64,000 bases of DNA, taken from contig NZ_CP025000.1 of assembly GCF_002808045.1 (NCBI RefSeq), positions 1,674,001 through 1,738,000 on the forward strand, in the 5' to 3' direction. Below are positions 27,876-37,895 of this stretch, piece after piece (the stretch's first letter is position 1; every line of letters starts with the position of its first letter). This DNA is from Idiomarina sp. X4 (GTDB taxonomy: Bacteria > Pseudomonadota > Gammaproteobacteria > Enterobacterales > Alteromonadaceae). The position numbers were made by a program, and so were the translations under genes. Under the pieces are notes generated by a model. It did no database searches. It worked only from the letters and a program-made list of their open reading frames with translations, and was not told the DNA's origin.

Positions 27876-29537
27876 ATGAAAAAGTGGTTTAGAACCGGAA
27901 AACCCTGGATTTGGCTAACGGCTGGCTCGGTCAGCGTCAGTCTAATTGCCGTCATTGGGCTGGTTATCATGATTGGCTGGCGCGGTTTGTCATTCTTCTG
28001 GCCATCCGCCATTCATGAAATGGACATTATGCAGGCCGATGGCAGCACCAAGCACATTATTGGTGAGGTGTACGACTCGGAAGTGGTTCCGACCACTCGC
28101 TTGCCTCAGTCAATGATTGAGCTAGCCGACATAGAGTCAGAAACCGTCACGCGTTACCTCATGAAAATTGGTAACCGCGAATACGTGCCGCTCGACTTTA
28201 CCTGGGTACTGGAGTCACTGGTTACTGAAGACACCACGCCAAAAGACATGGCGGTCATTGAGCGCAGTAAAGACGGTAACTTCTACGGTCGCATTACTGC
28301 CGTGACCGAAAATGGTGACGTTGTTGCGTCGCAAAGTGACGACAACTTTCGTGAAGTCATGTTCGCACGGGTTGAACGAGCGGTCGAGCTGAATGAACAA
28401 GCCATGAGTTTACAGGAAGGCGAAATATCGTCTATTAACTACCAGTTGAATGAGCTCACGCTGGAACGCCGTCGCCTGGAGTTACAGGGCGAATTAACCG
28501 ATCAGGCTATCGCCGAACTGCAGGCACAGCGCGAACAATTAAATGCCGATTATCAGGTTTACGAAAAAGAGCTGTTCGACTTACGTGAGCAGGCACAGCG
28601 CGACGCGTTAGTGGTTAAAGACTTTCGTGGCGAAGACGTCAAAGTGCCAATGTACCGGGTGTTGGACGTTAACTTCCCAAACGACATGGGCTTTTTCGCC
28701 AAGCTGGGGCACTTTTTCCAGCAAATTGGCAAGTTTGTGAGTGAAGATCCACGTGAAGCTAACACCGAAGGCGGTGTATTCCCTGCTATTTTCGGTACCG
28801 TCTTTATGGTGCTGCTAATGTCCATTATTGTCACGCCGTTTGGTGTTGTGGCAGCGGTTTACCTGCACGAATATGCAGGAAAGAACCCAGTCACCAAGCT
28901 CATTCGCATTGCGGTTATTAACCTGGCGGGTGTACCGTCGATTGTTTACGGGGTGTTTGGCCTTGGCTTCTTCGTATACATGGTCGGTGGCAGTTTGGAC
29001 CAAATTTTCTATCCGGAAGCGCTGCCGAACCCAACCTTTGGGACGCCGGGTGTGTTGTGGTCGGCGGTTACCTTGGCAATTTTGACATTGCCGGTAGTTA
29101 TCGTCTCAACCGAAGAAGGTTTGTCACGTATTCCGTCGTCGTTGCGAGAAGGCAGCTTGTCGCTAGGCGCCACTAAGTGGGAAACCATTTGGCGTATTGT
29201 TTTGCCGATGGCGTCACCGGCTATTATGACGGGGCTTATTTTGGCTGTTGCACGAGCCGCGGGTGAAGTCGCACCGCTCATGCTGGTGGGTGTGGTGAAG
29301 TCGGCGCCGATGCTGCCGGTTGATGGCAACTTCCCGTACTTACATTTAGACCGTAAGTTTATGCACTTAGGCTTTCATATTTACGACGTTGGCTTCCAAA
29401 GCCCGAACGTTGAAGCGGCACGGCCGCTGGTTTACGCCACCTCATTTTTACTGATTACCGTCATTGTGGGTCTGAACCTGACGGCCATTGGTGTGCGTAA
29501 CCATTTACGTGAAAAATACCGCTCACTTGAGCACTAA
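27876..29537 (+). CDS. pstA: Phosphate ABC transporter permease PstA (enlarged)
   Basis: A 553-residue permease against 296 in E. coli. A first helix (about 12-35) is followed by a periplasmic insertion of about 240 residues whose second half is a coiled coil (about 165-245, rich in Glu, Gln and Leu). The permease core (about 300-545) contains [13 protein letters not shown] and the EAA-type loop [32 protein letters not shown]. It pairs with PstC, which is enlarged in the same place, so the two extra domains probably face each other or PstS in the periplasm (inference). Confidence 0.92.
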   Translation: MKKWFRTGKPWIWLTAGSVSVSLIAVIGLVIMIGWRGLSFFWPSAIHEMDIMQADGSTKHIIGEVYDSEVVPTTRLPQSMIELADIESETVTRYLMKIGNREYVPLDFTWVLESLVTEDTTPKDMAVIERSKDGNFYGRITAVTENGDVVASQSDDNFREVMFARVERAVELNEQAMSLQEGEISSINYQLNELTLERRRLELQGELTDQAIAELQAQREQLNADYQVYEKELFDLREQAQRDALVVKDFRGEDVKVPMYRVLDVNFPNDMGFFAKLGHFFQQIGKFVSEDPREANTEGGVFPAIFGTVFMVLLMSIIVTPFGVVAAVYLHEYAGKNPVTKLIRIAVINLAGVPSIVYGVFGLGFFVYMVGGSLDQIFYPEALPNPTFGTPGVLWSAVTLAILTLPVVIVSTEEGLSRIPSSLREGSLSLGATKWETIWRIVLPMASPAIMTGLILAVARAAGEVAPLMLVGVVKSAPMLPVDGNFPYLHLDRKFMHLGFHIYDVGFQSPNVEAARPLVYATSFLLITVIVGLNLTAIGVRNHLREKYRSLEH

Positions 29538-29583
29538 AGTTTACAAAGAAGATTTTGATGAATTAGCGAAAGGGTCAGAATTT

Positions 29584-30402
29584 ATGATTTCGGTAAACCC
29601 GAGTACAAGCAACATGGAAAAGCTGGACTTACACAACTTGCCAGCTGAGCAAACCGCGTTGGATATTAAGAACCTGGACTTATATTACGGTGAAGATCAG
29701 GCGTTGCATGATATTTCCATGCGCATTCCAAAAAATCGCGTCACGGCGTTCATCGGGCCGTCAGGTTGCGGTAAATCGACACTGTTGCGGTGCATTAACC
29801 GCATGAACGATCTGGTGGAAATTTGCCGTATTGACGGCGAAATAGAGCTGCACGGCCAGAACATATACGACAAAAACGTTGATGTTGCTGCGCTAAGACG
29901 CCGCGTTGGTATGGTGTTTCAGCGTCCTAACCCGTTTCCTAAGTCCATTTATGAAAACGTGGTCTATGGCTTGCGCTTGCAAGGCGTAAAAGATAAACGT
30001 GTATTAGACGAAGCGGTAGAAACGTCGCTTCGCGGCGCGGCTCTGTGGGACGAGGTTAAAGATCGTCTGAACGCCAGTGCGTTCAGTCTGTCGGGTGGTC
30101 AGCAGCAACGTTTGGTTATCGCGCGCTCTATTGCTATTGAACCTGAAATTTTACTGCTCGACGAGCCAACCTCAGCGCTTGACCCAATTTCTACGTTAAC
30201 GATTGAAGAGCTTATTACCGAGCTGAAAGAAAAATTCACAGTGGTAATTGTTACCCATAACATGCAGCAGGCGGCGCGTGTGTCAGACCAGACCGCATTT
30301 TTGTACATGGGTAAAATGATAGAATACGCAGACACTGACACGTTATTTACGACACCGTCGGAAAAGCAAACCGAAGACTACATTACCGGTCGTTACGGCT
30401 AA
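29584..30402 (+). CDS. pstB: Phosphate ABC transporter ATP-binding protein PstB
   Basis: A 272-residue ABC ATPase that drives phosphate import. Walker A is GPSGCGKST, the signature is LSGGQQQRL, Walker B with the catalytic glutamate is [14 protein letters not shown], and the H-loop is [10 protein letters not shown]. The start at 29584 is chosen because an open frame further upstream overlaps the pstA 3' end without family similarity; an ATG at 29614 is the alternative. The product also transmits phosphate status to PhoR with PhoU. Confidence 0.94.
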   Translation: MISVNPSTSNMEKLDLHNLPAEQTALDIKNLDLYYGEDQALHDISMRIPKNRVTAFIGPSGCGKSTLLRCINRMNDLVEICRIDGEIELHGQNIYDKNVDVAALRRRVGMVFQRPNPFPKSIYENVVYGLRLQGVKDKRVLDEAVETSLRGAALWDEVKDRLNASAFSLSGGQQQRLVIARSIAIEPEILLLDEPTSALDPISTLTIEELITELKEKFTVVIVTHNMQQAARVSDQTAFLYMGKMIEYADTDTLFTTPSEKQTEDYITGRYG

Positions 30403-30412
30403 GGAGAGTGTT

Positions 30413-31135
30413 ATGGATAAAATGAACATGAGTAAGCACATTTCCGGTAAGTTCAATGAAGAGCTTGAGGCTGTGCGTAACCGGGTATTGAGCATGGGCG
30501 GAATGGTCGAGCAGCAAATAAGCGATGCGCTGGAAGCCATTCAAAAAGGCAACGTTGAGCTGGCAGAAAAAGTCCTGAGCAGTGACCACAAAATTAATAA
30601 GCTGGAAGTGCAGATTGATGAAGAGTGTGTGCACATTATTGCGAAACGTCAGCCGGCAGCCAGTGACTTACGTTTGGTCATTGCTATTATCAAAACCATT
30701 GCCGACTTAGAGCGCATTGGTGACGAAGCGGAGCGTATTGCCAAAGTAGCAAAAGAGAGCTTCAACAAAGATCAGCAGCAGTTGTTAGTGAGTCTGGAGA
30801 ACTTAGGTCAGCACATTCTCAGCATGCTGCGCAAAGTGCTCGATGCCTTTGCACGTATGGACCTGGAAGCGGCCTACGACGTACACCAACAGGACGAGCA
30901 GGCCGACCGCCAGTACGAAGCACTGACGCGTCAGCTAATGACTTACATGATGGAAGACTCACGCTCGATACCGAAGATTATGGATGTACTGTGGTCAGCG
31001 CGTTCATTAGAGCGCATGGGTGACCGTTGTCAGAACATTGCCGAGTACATTATCTTCTTTGTAAAAGGCAAAGACGTGCGCCATGTCTCACCGGAGAGCA
31101 TGGAACGCACGGTTTTGGGGAAAAAAGCTGACTAA
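30413..31135 (+). CDS. phoU: Phosphate signalling protein PhoU
   Basis: A 240-residue PhoU made of two similar three-helix bundles, each with the metal-binding E/D pattern (IKTIADLERIGDEAERIAK and LWSARSLERMGDRCQNIAEYIIFF). PhoU keeps PhoR inhibitory when phosphate is plentiful. AAGGAG lies 6 bp before the ATG, and the gene begins 10 bp after pstB. Its TAA overlaps the TAG of the convergent serA by 4 bp (CTAA). No strong terminator is seen there; a CCGGGC/GCCCGG hairpin lies inside serA at about 31144-31163. Confidence 0.95.
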   Translation: MDKMNMSKHISGKFNEELEAVRNRVLSMGGMVEQQISDALEAIQKGNVELAEKVLSSDHKINKLEVQIDEECVHIIAKRQPAASDLRLVIAIIKTIADLERIGDEAERIAKVAKESFNKDQQQLLVSLENLGQHILSMLRKVLDAFARMDLEAAYDVHQQDEQADRQYEALTRQLMTYMMEDSRSIPKIMDVLWSARSLERMGDRCQNIAEYIIFFVKGKDVRHVSPESMERTVLGKKAD

Positions 31136-32358
31136 AACAGACGCCGGGCTCGAATGGTGCCCGGAATGTCTTTCAGTTGTTGCAGGATATCGGCGCCATT
31201 GTCGCTGTCGATATCCATCACAACGTAACCGACCGTCTCGTCGGTTTGTAAATACTGACCCGCCACGTTTATTTGGTTGTCACTAATAATACGGTTAATG
31301 GCATTCAGCATACCTGGCTGGTTTTTGTGAATATGAAGCAACCGCTGTGTGGTCGCGTGTGTGGGTAAACTGACTTCCGGGAAGTTTACTGCAGACAACG
31401 TTGAACCATTATCAGAATAACGCACCAGCTTACCGGCTACTTCCACACCAATGTTTTCCTGCGCTTCCAGGGTTGAACCGCCAATGTGTGGCGTCAGCAG
31501 GCAGTTTTTCAGACCACGCAGCGGCGACACAAACTCATCGTTATTGCCTTTCGGCTCAACCGGGAACACATCAATGGCAGCACCGGCAATATGGCGCGAA
31601 GACAGGGCGTCAGCCAACGCGTCAATATCCACGACTGTGCCGCGCGACGCGTTAATCAATAAACTGCCGGGCTTCATTCGCTCTATTTGACGGCGGCCTA
31701 TCATCCACTGGGTTTGTTCGGTTTCCGGTACATGCAGTGTCACAATGTCTGCTTGCGCTAATAAATCATCGAGCGTGGCCACTGACTGAGCGTTGCCCAT
31801 TGGCAGCTTGTCTTCCACATCGTAGTAGCGAATGTGCATGCCTAATTGCTCGGCAAGCACACTTAACTGACTGCCAATGTGACCATAACCAATAATGCCC
31901 AGTATTTTACCGCGCGCTTCAAAAGACTGTTTCGCCGATTTTAGCCAGCCACCTTCGTGAGCCACTGCGTTCTTTTCAGGAATACCGCGTAGCAGCATAA
32001 TAATTTCAGCCAGCACTAACTCCGCCACACTGCGAGTATTGGAAAACGGCGCGTTAAATACAATAACACCGTGCTTTTTCGCTGCCTCAAGGTCGACCTG
32101 GTTGGTGCCAATGCAAAAACAACCGACCGCGATGAGTTTCTCTGCTGCCGCAAAGACCCGCTCATTTAACTGGCTGCGCGAGCGTATGCCGACAATGTGC
32201 GCGTCTTTAATTTTCTCACACAGTTCGTCTTCGTTAAGTGATGTCTGCAAAATCTCTAAATTGGAATAACCGTGATGCCGAAACAGCTGTATGGCACTGT
32301 CGTGCACACCTTCTAACAATAAAACTTTTATCTTGTCTTTCGACAATGACTTTTGCAT
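31132..32358 (-). CDS. serA: D-3-phosphoglycerate dehydrogenase SerA
   Basis: A 408-residue SerA (E. coli 410), the first enzyme of serine synthesis. It has the NAD-binding motif ILGIIGYGHIGSQLSVLA, catalytic segments SRGTVVDIDAL and LTPHIGGSTLEAQENIG, and a C-terminal ACT domain (about 335-408) through which serine inhibits. The ATG overlaps the rpiA stop as TAATG, so rpiA and serA are translationally coupled, as the two are adjacent in many gammaproteobacteria. Confidence 0.96.
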   Translation of the reverse strand: MQKSLSKDKIKVLLLEGVHDSAIQLFRHHGYSNLEILQTSLNEDELCEKIKDAHIVGIRSRSQLNERVFAAAEKLIAVGCFCIGTNQVDLEAAKKHGVIVFNAPFSNTRSVAELVLAEIIMLLRGIPEKNAVAHEGGWLKSAKQSFEARGKILGIIGYGHIGSQLSVLAEQLGMHIRYYDVEDKLPMGNAQSVATLDDLLAQADIVTLHVPETEQTQWMIGRRQIERMKPGSLLINASRGTVVDIDALADALSSRHIAGAAIDVFPVEPKGNNDEFVSPLRGLKNCLLTPHIGGSTLEAQENIGVEVAGKLVRYSDNGSTLSAVNFPEVSLPTHATTQRLLHIHKNQPGMLNAINRIISDNQINVAGQYLQTDETVGYVVMDIDSDNGADILQQLKDIPGTIRARRLF

Positions 32359-33029
32359 TAGCCTGCTACCTTAAGAGTTTCAACGCCGTCTTCGCGTGCA
32401 ATCAGCGCCACGTCGGCGCCACGCTGCGCGAATAAGCCGTTAGTGACTACGCCGACAATATTGTTCAGGTCAGACTCAAGCTCCATGGGTTTCATAATGT
32501 CCAGGTTGTGGACATCAAGTATCCAGTTGCCGTTGTCAGTGGTAAAGCCCTGACGCCAGACCGGGTCACCGCCTAACTTGACGATTTCCCGCGCCACATA
32601 AGAGCGCGCCATAGGAATCACCTCAACCGGTAACGGGAAACGACCCAGCAAGCCCACACGTTTACTGTCGTCGGCGACACAAACGAACTTGTCCGCCACC
32701 GCCGCAATAATCTTCTCGCGGGTTAATGCTCCACCGCCGCCTTTTATCATTTGGCCGTGCTCGTTAATTTCGTCGGCACCGTCAACGTAAATAGGAATGT
32801 CGGCAACTGAGTTTAAGTCAAATACCTCAATACCATGGGCTTTTAAGCGTTTGGTCGATTCCTCAGAACTTGATACCGCACCTTCAATATCGTCTTTCCG
32901 CTTGGCCAGCTCATCAATAAAGAAATTGACAGTGGAACCGGTACCAACACCGACAACAGTGCCGTTTTCAATGTATTGCATAGCTGCTTCTGCAGCGGCT
33001 TTTTTGAGTGAATCTGCATTGCCTGACAT
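32358..33029 (-). CDS. rpiA: Ribose-5-phosphate isomerase A
   Basis: A 223-residue RpiA (E. coli 219), which interconverts ribose 5-phosphate and ribulose 5-phosphate. Diagnostic motifs are [21 protein letters not shown] and [13 protein letters not shown]. The start at 33029 ([10 protein letters not shown]) is supported by GGGGAG just upstream; a longer frame running to 33200 lacks similarity and overlaps fau. It is 79 bp downstream of fau and coupled to serA. Confidence 0.96.
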   Translation of the reverse strand: MSGNADSLKKAAAEAAMQYIENGTVVGVGTGSTVNFFIDELAKRKDDIEGAVSSSEESTKRLKAHGIEVFDLNSVADIPIYVDGADEINEHGQMIKGGGGALTREKIIAAVADKFVCVADDSKRVGLLGRFPLPVEVIPMARSYVAREIVKLGGDPVWRQGFTTDNGNWILDVHNLDIMKPMELESDLNNIVGVVTNGLFAQRGADVALIAREDGVETLKVAG

Positions 33030-33108
33030 GGTAAAACTCCCCGTTTGACTTTTAGCGTCAGTATAAGGTTTTTGTTGGTTTTTATCGAACGCTTTACACC
33101 GAAAACCG

Positions 33109-33696
33109 TTAAAATTGCCAGTGTCTCGTTGGCGTAATAATTTCCGGCAAAGGAATATCCCAGGCTTCAACAGGCAACTCATCGACCCGCTGCTCGTCAT
33201 AACTTAGCCCAATTGGGAATAAATGGGGTGTATGTCCGTTATGCCACTGCGCTAATGTTCGGTCGTAGTAACCGCCTCCCATGCCCAGGCGGTTTCCTTT
33301 TGTATCGAAACCGACCAGCGGCAGCAGCAAAATATCAATCTTGCTGAGGGGCACCACGTTGTCTACACGCAGTTCGGGCTCTTCTATACCATATTTATTG
33401 GAGGTCATAGGGGTATCGGGTGCGTAACGTAAAAACAGTAAGTGGCCTTTAGCGAATGGGTGCAACACTGGCAGCACCGTTTGGAAACCGTTTTCCCAAA
33501 GCCGCTCAATAACCCGCTGAGTGGGCAGCTCGCCGGAAAAACTATGGTATACCGCAACCGTCTTTTGTTCAGGTGACAGCCCTTTTAGCCGCTGTGCAAT
33601 GCGCTCTGCCACCGCTTGACCCGCTTTTTCGGCATAGTCCTGGGGTAAGCTGCGGCGAATTTGCTGTAACTTGCGTCGGAGTTCTTGTCGGGTCAT
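33109..33696 (-). CDS. fau: 5-formyltetrahydrofolate cyclo-ligase
   Basis: A 195-residue cyclo-ligase (YgfA/Fau) that recycles 5-formyl-THF to 5,10-methenyl-THF. Motifs include [35 protein letters not shown] and GLSYDEQRV, the last two forming the ATP and folate site. The ATG at 33696 fits the family start (TRQELRRKL); an upstream ATG at 33753 would overlap the divergent amidohydrolase gene. In E. coli fau lies directly behind 6S RNA; here an opposite-strand gene separates the two. Confidence 0.92.
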   Translation of the reverse strand: MTRQELRRKLQQIRRSLPQDYAEKAGQAVAERIAQRLKGLSPEQKTVAVYHSFSGELPTQRVIERLWENGFQTVLPVLHPFAKGHLLFLRYAPDTPMTSNKYGIEEPELRVDNVVPLSKIDILLLPLVGFDTKGNRLGMGGGYYDRTLAQWHNGHTPHLFPIGLSYDEQRVDELPVEAWDIPLPEIITPTRHWQF

Positions 33697-33743
33697 GCTA
33701 AAGTTTGTGTCAGTCAGCCGAACGAATGTGTCGAGGATAACCG

Positions 33744-35330
33744 ATGAAAACAATAAAAACGATAGCTTTCACCTGCGTAGCCTTGTTGCTTGCAGCTTCC
33801 TCTCAGGTGTTTTCTGCCCCGTTAATGCAGGCACCACCTAAAGCACCGGAGCGCGAGCAAGGTGAGGGGCCCTATGACCGCTTAATTTTGCGTGGCGGAA
33901 CCCTCATTACCGGCGAAGGCGCGCCGCCACAAGGTCCTGTCGATATCGTTATTGAAGACGACCGTATTACTCAAATTGTCAGTGTGGGTAACCCCGGCGT
34001 GCCTATTATTGACTCGCGTCGTCCGAAAGCAGGTCGCGGCGACAAAGAAATGGATGTGTCCGGGCATTATGTTCTGCCCGGGTTTATCGACATGCACGCT
34101 CATATCGGCGGCTCAGCAAAAGGTATTCCGGCCGAATACGTTTTGAAACTTTGGCTCGGACACGGCATTACTACCATTCGTGAACCCGGCAGTTTTAACG
34201 GTCTGGACTGGGTGCAGTGGCATCAGGAGCAGGCGCAGGACAACGACATTGCCTCGCCGCGCATTGTGCCTTATGTCGGTTTCGGACAAGGTTGGGAAGA
34301 GCCTATTTACGGTGCTGAGCAAGCGCGAGAATGGGTACGCTACATAAAAGATCAGGGGGCTGCAGGCATTAAGTTCTTTGGCGCGTCACGCAAAGTCATG
34401 GAAGCCGCGCTTGATGAAGCCAACAAACAAGGTCTCGGTACCATGATGCACCACGCTCAGCTCAACGTTATGTCCATGAATGCGCTGGACTCGGCGCGGC
34501 TGGGGCTGACCTCAATGGAGCACTGGTATGGCTTGCCGGAAGCGTTGTTCGAAGATCAGCGCATTCAGGACTATCCGGCGCATTACAATTACAACAATGA
34601 ACAACACCGTTTCGAAGAAGCCGGGCGTTTATGGAAACAAGCGGCGGAACCAGGCTCTGACAAATGGAACGCGGTGCGTGACGAATTGATTGAGCTCGAC
34701 TTTACCATTAACCCAACGCTCACAATTTACGAAGCCTCGCGCGATCTTATGCGTGAGCGCCAAGCCATTTGGCACGACGAATACACACTGCCAAGACTGT
34801 GGGACTTCTTCGAGCCCAGCCGTTATGCACATGGCTCATACTGGTTCGACTGGACCACCGATAATGAGATTGCCTGGAAAAACAACTACGACAAGTGGAT
34901 GGCTTTTCTGAAAGATTATCACGCCAACGGCGGCCGTATTACGTTGGGCTCTGACGCAGGCTATATCTATAAAATTTATGGCTTTGGTTACATTCGCGAA
35001 ATGGAACTGCTCCGTGAGGCTGGTCTAAACGCACTGGAAGTCATCCATGCGGCAACGGTTGCAGGGGCGGAAGCCTTAGGCATGGAAGACGACATTGGCA
35101 GTATTGCGCTGGGCAAAAAAGCCGACATGGTTATTGTTAAGGAAAACCCGCTGGCGAACTTTAAAGTGCTGTATGGCACCGGTCATTTCAAATTAAACGA
35201 CCAGAACAAGCCGATGCGCACAGAAGGCGTTAAATACACCATTAAAGACGGTATTGTTTACGACGCGCAGGCGTTGTTGGACGACGTGAAGCGCCTTGTC
35301 GCAAAAGAAAAAGCAGAACGCGCGGAATAA
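33744..35330 (+). CDS. Secreted amidohydrolase family protein
   Basis: A 528-residue protein with a signal peptide (about 1-25, ending VFSAP), so it is probably periplasmic. It carries an amidohydrolase-superfamily metal centre: HYVLPGFIDMHAHIGG, a possible carboxylated lysine in AAGIKFFG, MMHHAQL, SMEHWYG and the late aspartate in TLGSDAGYIYKIYGFGY. The C-terminus has the family pattern GSIALGKKADMVIVKENPL. The substrate is unknown; imidazolonepropionase- or prolidase-like enzymes are the closest type. It starts between fau (divergent) and ends 12 bp from the 3' end of 6S RNA (convergent). Confidence 0.85.
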   Translation: MKTIKTIAFTCVALLLAASSQVFSAPLMQAPPKAPEREQGEGPYDRLILRGGTLITGEGAPPQGPVDIVIEDDRITQIVSVGNPGVPIIDSRRPKAGRGDKEMDVSGHYVLPGFIDMHAHIGGSAKGIPAEYVLKLWLGHGITTIREPGSFNGLDWVQWHQEQAQDNDIASPRIVPYVGFGQGWEEPIYGAEQAREWVRYIKDQGAAGIKFFGASRKVMEAALDEANKQGLGTMMHHAQLNVMSMNALDSARLGLTSMEHWYGLPEALFEDQRIQDYPAHYNYNNEQHRFEEAGRLWKQAAEPGSDKWNAVRDELIELDFTINPTLTIYEASRDLMRERQAIWHDEYTLPRLWDFFEPSRYAHGSYWFDWTTDNEIAWKNNYDKWMAFLKDYHANGGRITLGSDAGYIYKIYGFGYIREMELLREAGLNALEVIHAATVAGAEALGMEDDIGSIALGKKADMVIVKENPLANFKVLYGTGHFKLNDQNKPMRTEGVKYTIKDGIVYDAQALLDDVKRLVAKEKAERAE

Positions 35331-35341
35331 TGTATGAAGTG

Positions 35342-35528
35342 GTGGTTCCCCAAGGTGCCGCTGCTGGCTGTAGCCCTTGAACCCATTGGTTCAAGGCGGG
35401 GAGCAATTGGTATCCGTCGTAGGCTTCCCGGTGCGTGCCGGGCTTGCTCATGACGGGCCAGTGATCCCCTTTTAATACAAGCATCGGCTCAGGGACATAA
35501 GCCTGCTGGCTAACACCCCAGGGAACCG
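35342..35528 (-). ncRNA. ssrS: 6S RNA
   Basis: On the minus strand the sequence has the 6S RNA landmarks: TCCCTGAGCCGAT near the 5' side and GCCTTGAACCAATGG then GTTCAAGGGCTACAGCC near the 3' side, ending GCGGCACC. The ends pair over 14 bp with three G-U pairs (35514-35527 with 35344-35357), the closing stem of this RNA. The length of about 187 nt matches E. coli (184). 6S RNA binds sigma-70 RNA polymerase in stationary phase. It lies just downstream of zapA, as in E. coli. A TTGACA on the minus strand at 35548-35553 may be promoter-related. Confidence 0.93.
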
Positions 35529-35554
35529 CAGAAAAGGGTTACTGTATTGTCAAA

Positions 35555-35866
35555 TTAGCGATTACGTTGCGAGCGCTGCTCGCTCATCGCCTGTTCAATT
35601 GTCGCCTGAAGCAGTTGAATTTTCTCTTCAAGCTTGGCCGTTTTGGCCGACTGTTCATTTTGGTCTTGTATCCATTCATGACACAAGTTGAGTGCGGTCA
35701 TCACGGCTATTTGTTCGACATTGGTCAGTTGGGTTCGTTCCTTGGTTTCTTCAAGGCGTCTGTTTAGAGCATCTGCCGCTTGCTGCAACGCGCTTTCCTG
35801 ACCCACAGGGCAGGCAACCTTATAGTTACGCTCCAGCAATTTAATATCCATGGTTTTCGCGGCCAT
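35555..35866 (-). CDS. zapA: Cell division protein ZapA
   Basis: A 103-residue ZapA (E. coli 109), which bundles FtsZ filaments at mid-cell. The N-terminal part (LLERNYKVACPVGQESALQQAADALNRRLEE) and the C-terminal coiled coil (about 65-95) are typical. AAGGAG lies 8 bp before the ATG. It is divergent from ygfB across 133 bp and upstream of 6S RNA, the conserved gammaproteobacterial order. Confidence 0.93.
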   Translation of the reverse strand: MAAKTMDIKLLERNYKVACPVGQESALQQAADALNRRLEETKERTQLTNVEQIAVMTALNLCHEWIQDQNEQSAKTAKLEEKIQLLQATIEQAMSEQRSQRNR

Positions 35867-35999
35867 TCAAAAGACTCCTTGCAACTGACTCATCAGCGTG
35901 AATAACTGCATTATGGCACGAGCGGCGGGCGTTTGTCAGCTAGCGATTATGTAAAGCCAGTGTTAGGATTAGGGCAAGATTCACAAAAGGCGAGAATTC

Positions 36000-36569
36000 A
36001 TGTCCACACGCTTTAATTATGACCGTTTAGCCGAACTTTATGCTGGTTACGATATGACGCCAGGCGTTTCTGAAGTACAAGGCATGCTGACCGGCTTAAT
36101 CGCAACAGGCAGCGACGCTCAAAGCGACGAACTCATGGCGATATTGTCAGACTTAGCCTACGACGGCCAAAGTATTCCAACTGAGCTTAAAAACTTATTA
36201 CAGCAACAAGCGGAAGAAATTGAACATTCGCTGGGCGACCACGATTTGGGCTTTCGTTTACTGCTGCCGGAAGACGGCGAGCCATTGCCGGAGCGTCTAA
36301 ATGCCTTAGCTGGCTGGGTGAATGCGTTTCTTGCAGGCTACGGTGTTAATCAACAAAGTATGGCGACCTTAAGCGCTGACTTAAAAGAAGCCATAGAAGA
36401 CATGGTCGAACTGGCAAAAATTGAGTTCACCGAAGAAGGTGGTGGCGAGGAAGAAGAGCGCGCTTACTTTGAAATTGTCGAATATCTGCGTGTATCGGCC
36501 ATGATGTGCTACACCGAGTTAGGCCGCAAAGAGCAGCCAGCCAACCAACCACCGAAAACACTGCATTAA
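36000..36569 (+). CDS. ygfB: UPF0149 family protein YgfB
   Basis: A 189-residue YgfB/YecA-type protein (E. coli YgfB 192) with the family region GFRLLLPEDGEPLPERLNALAGWVNAFLAGYG. It lacks the C-terminal zinc-binding SEC-C motif found in YecA. Its function is not well established; it is the first gene of the ygfB-pepP-ubiH-ubiI run, with 3 bp to pepP. Confidence 0.9.
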   Translation: MSTRFNYDRLAELYAGYDMTPGVSEVQGMLTGLIATGSDAQSDELMAILSDLAYDGQSIPTELKNLLQQQAEEIEHSLGDHDLGFRLLLPEDGEPLPERLNALAGWVNAFLAGYGVNQQSMATLSADLKEAIEDMVELAKIEFTEEGGGEEEERAYFEIVEYLRVSAMMCYTELGRKEQPANQPPKTLH

Positions 36570-36572
36570 TTT

Positions 36573-37895
36573 ATGACCGCCGTAATTTCCGTAGAAGAGT
36601 TTGCACAACGTCGGCAAGCGCTCATGAAGCGTTTGCCACTGGGCACTGTTGCCATTATTGCCGGTAACAGCGAAGTCACGCGCAGTAACGACACCGAGTA
36701 TCCGTTTCGGCAAAACAGTGACTTTTTCTATTTAACCGGCTTTGCCGAACCCGATGCGGTGCTGGTACTTATTAATGACAAGCAACCGCAAAGCCTGCTG
36801 TTTTGCCAGGACAAAGACCCGCAGCAGGAAGTTTGGCATGGTTTGCGGTTGGGCTATGAAAATGCCGAGCAGGCATTGAGTGTGGACGTGGCGGAAGACG
36901 TAAACGCTTTTGAGGAACGACTGCCGGATGTACTGAAAGGTATGGACAGCGTGTTTTACCTTATGAGCGATCAGGCCGAAGTCGGCGAGTTGATTAACGG
37001 TGCCCGTAACCAACTACAGCAAACCGCTCGTCGCAGCGGCGAGTTGCCGCCGCAAAGTCTGCGCGATTTAAGACCGTTATTAGACGACATGCGACTGATA
37101 AAGTCGGACGCTGAAATTGACGTTATGCGTGAGTCGGCGCGTATCAGCAGCAACGCGTTTCGTCGCATTATGCGTTTTGTGGCGCCCGGCAAACACGAGT
37201 ACCAGGTGGGTGCCGAACTGCATCATGAGTTTGCTATGAACGGGGCGCTGTATCCGGCTTATGGAATGATCTGCGGTGGCGGTGCCAATGCCTGCGTACT
37301 GCACTATACCGACAATAAAGACGTACTGAACGATGGCGATTTGATCCTGGTCGATGCCGGCGCCGAGTATCAGGGGTATGCTGCCGACATTACTCGTACT
37401 TTCCCCGTCAATGGCAAATTCAGTGATACGCAGCGCACCTTGTATGAGTTGGTATTAAAAGCACAGTACGCAGCGTTTGAAGAAATAAAGCCCGGCAGTA
37501 ATTTGGTTAATGCCAGTAACGCCGCGGCTCGTGTCATTAACGACGGTTTAGTTGAACTGGGCATTATCGATGGTGATCCGGACACAACCTTTGAAGCCAT
37601 GCGTTGGAAAACGTACTTTATTCACGGCTTAGGACACTGGCTGGGACTCGACGTACACGACATGGGACGCTACAAAGACGACAACGGCAAACCCGTTGCT
37701 TTTGAACCGGGTATGGTGCTGACGGTCGAGCCGGGTATTTATATTCCGGAAGATGCCGATGTCGATGAGAAATGGCGTGGCATTGGCATTCGCATCGAAG
37801 ATGATTTGGTGGTCACCGCCGAAGGTTATGAAAACCTGACCAGCGACGTGCCTAAAACCATAGAAGAGATAGAAGCATGGATGAACGGCAAATAA
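36573..37895 (+). CDS. pepP: Xaa-Pro aminopeptidase PepP
   Basis: A 440-residue PepP (E. coli 441), a dimanganese pita-bread-fold peptidase that removes N-terminal residues before proline. The creatinase-like N-domain (1-170) includes NSDFFYLTGFAEPDAV. The catalytic domain shows the metal ligands in LILVDAGAEYQGYAADITRTFPV, HGLGHWLGLDVHD, VLTVEPGIYIP and GIGIRIEDD. Its 3' end overlaps ubiH by 19 bp. Confidence 0.96.
   Translation: MTAVISVEEFAQRRQALMKRLPLGTVAIIAGNSEVTRSNDTEYPFRQNSDFFYLTGFAEPDAVLVLINDKQPQSLLFCQDKDPQQEVWHGLRLGYENAEQALSVDVAEDVNAFEERLPDVLKGMDSVFYLMSDQAEVGELINGARNQLQQTARRSGELPPQSLRDLRPLLDDMRLIKSDAEIDVMRESARISSNAFRRIMRFVAPGKHEYQVGAELHHEFAMNGALYPAYGMICGGGANACVLHYTDNKDVLNDGDLILVDAGAEYQGYAADITRTFPVNGKFSDTQRTLYELVLKAQYAAFEEIKPGSNLVNASNAAARVINDGLVELGIIDGDPDTTFEAMRWKTYFIHGLGHWLGLDVHDMGRYKDDNGKPVAFEPGMVLTVEPGIYIPEDADVDEKWRGIGIRIEDDLVVTAEGYENLTSDVPKTIEEIEAWMNGK

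Noticed and set aside
29488..29583. N-terminal extension of PstB overlapping pstA
   Set aside because: The extra residues overlap the pstA end and do not match PstB; the start at 29584 fits the family.
35242..35484. 80-codon minus-strand open frame
   Set aside because: It covers the 3' half of 6S RNA and the end of the amidohydrolase; the RNA structure explains the sequence.
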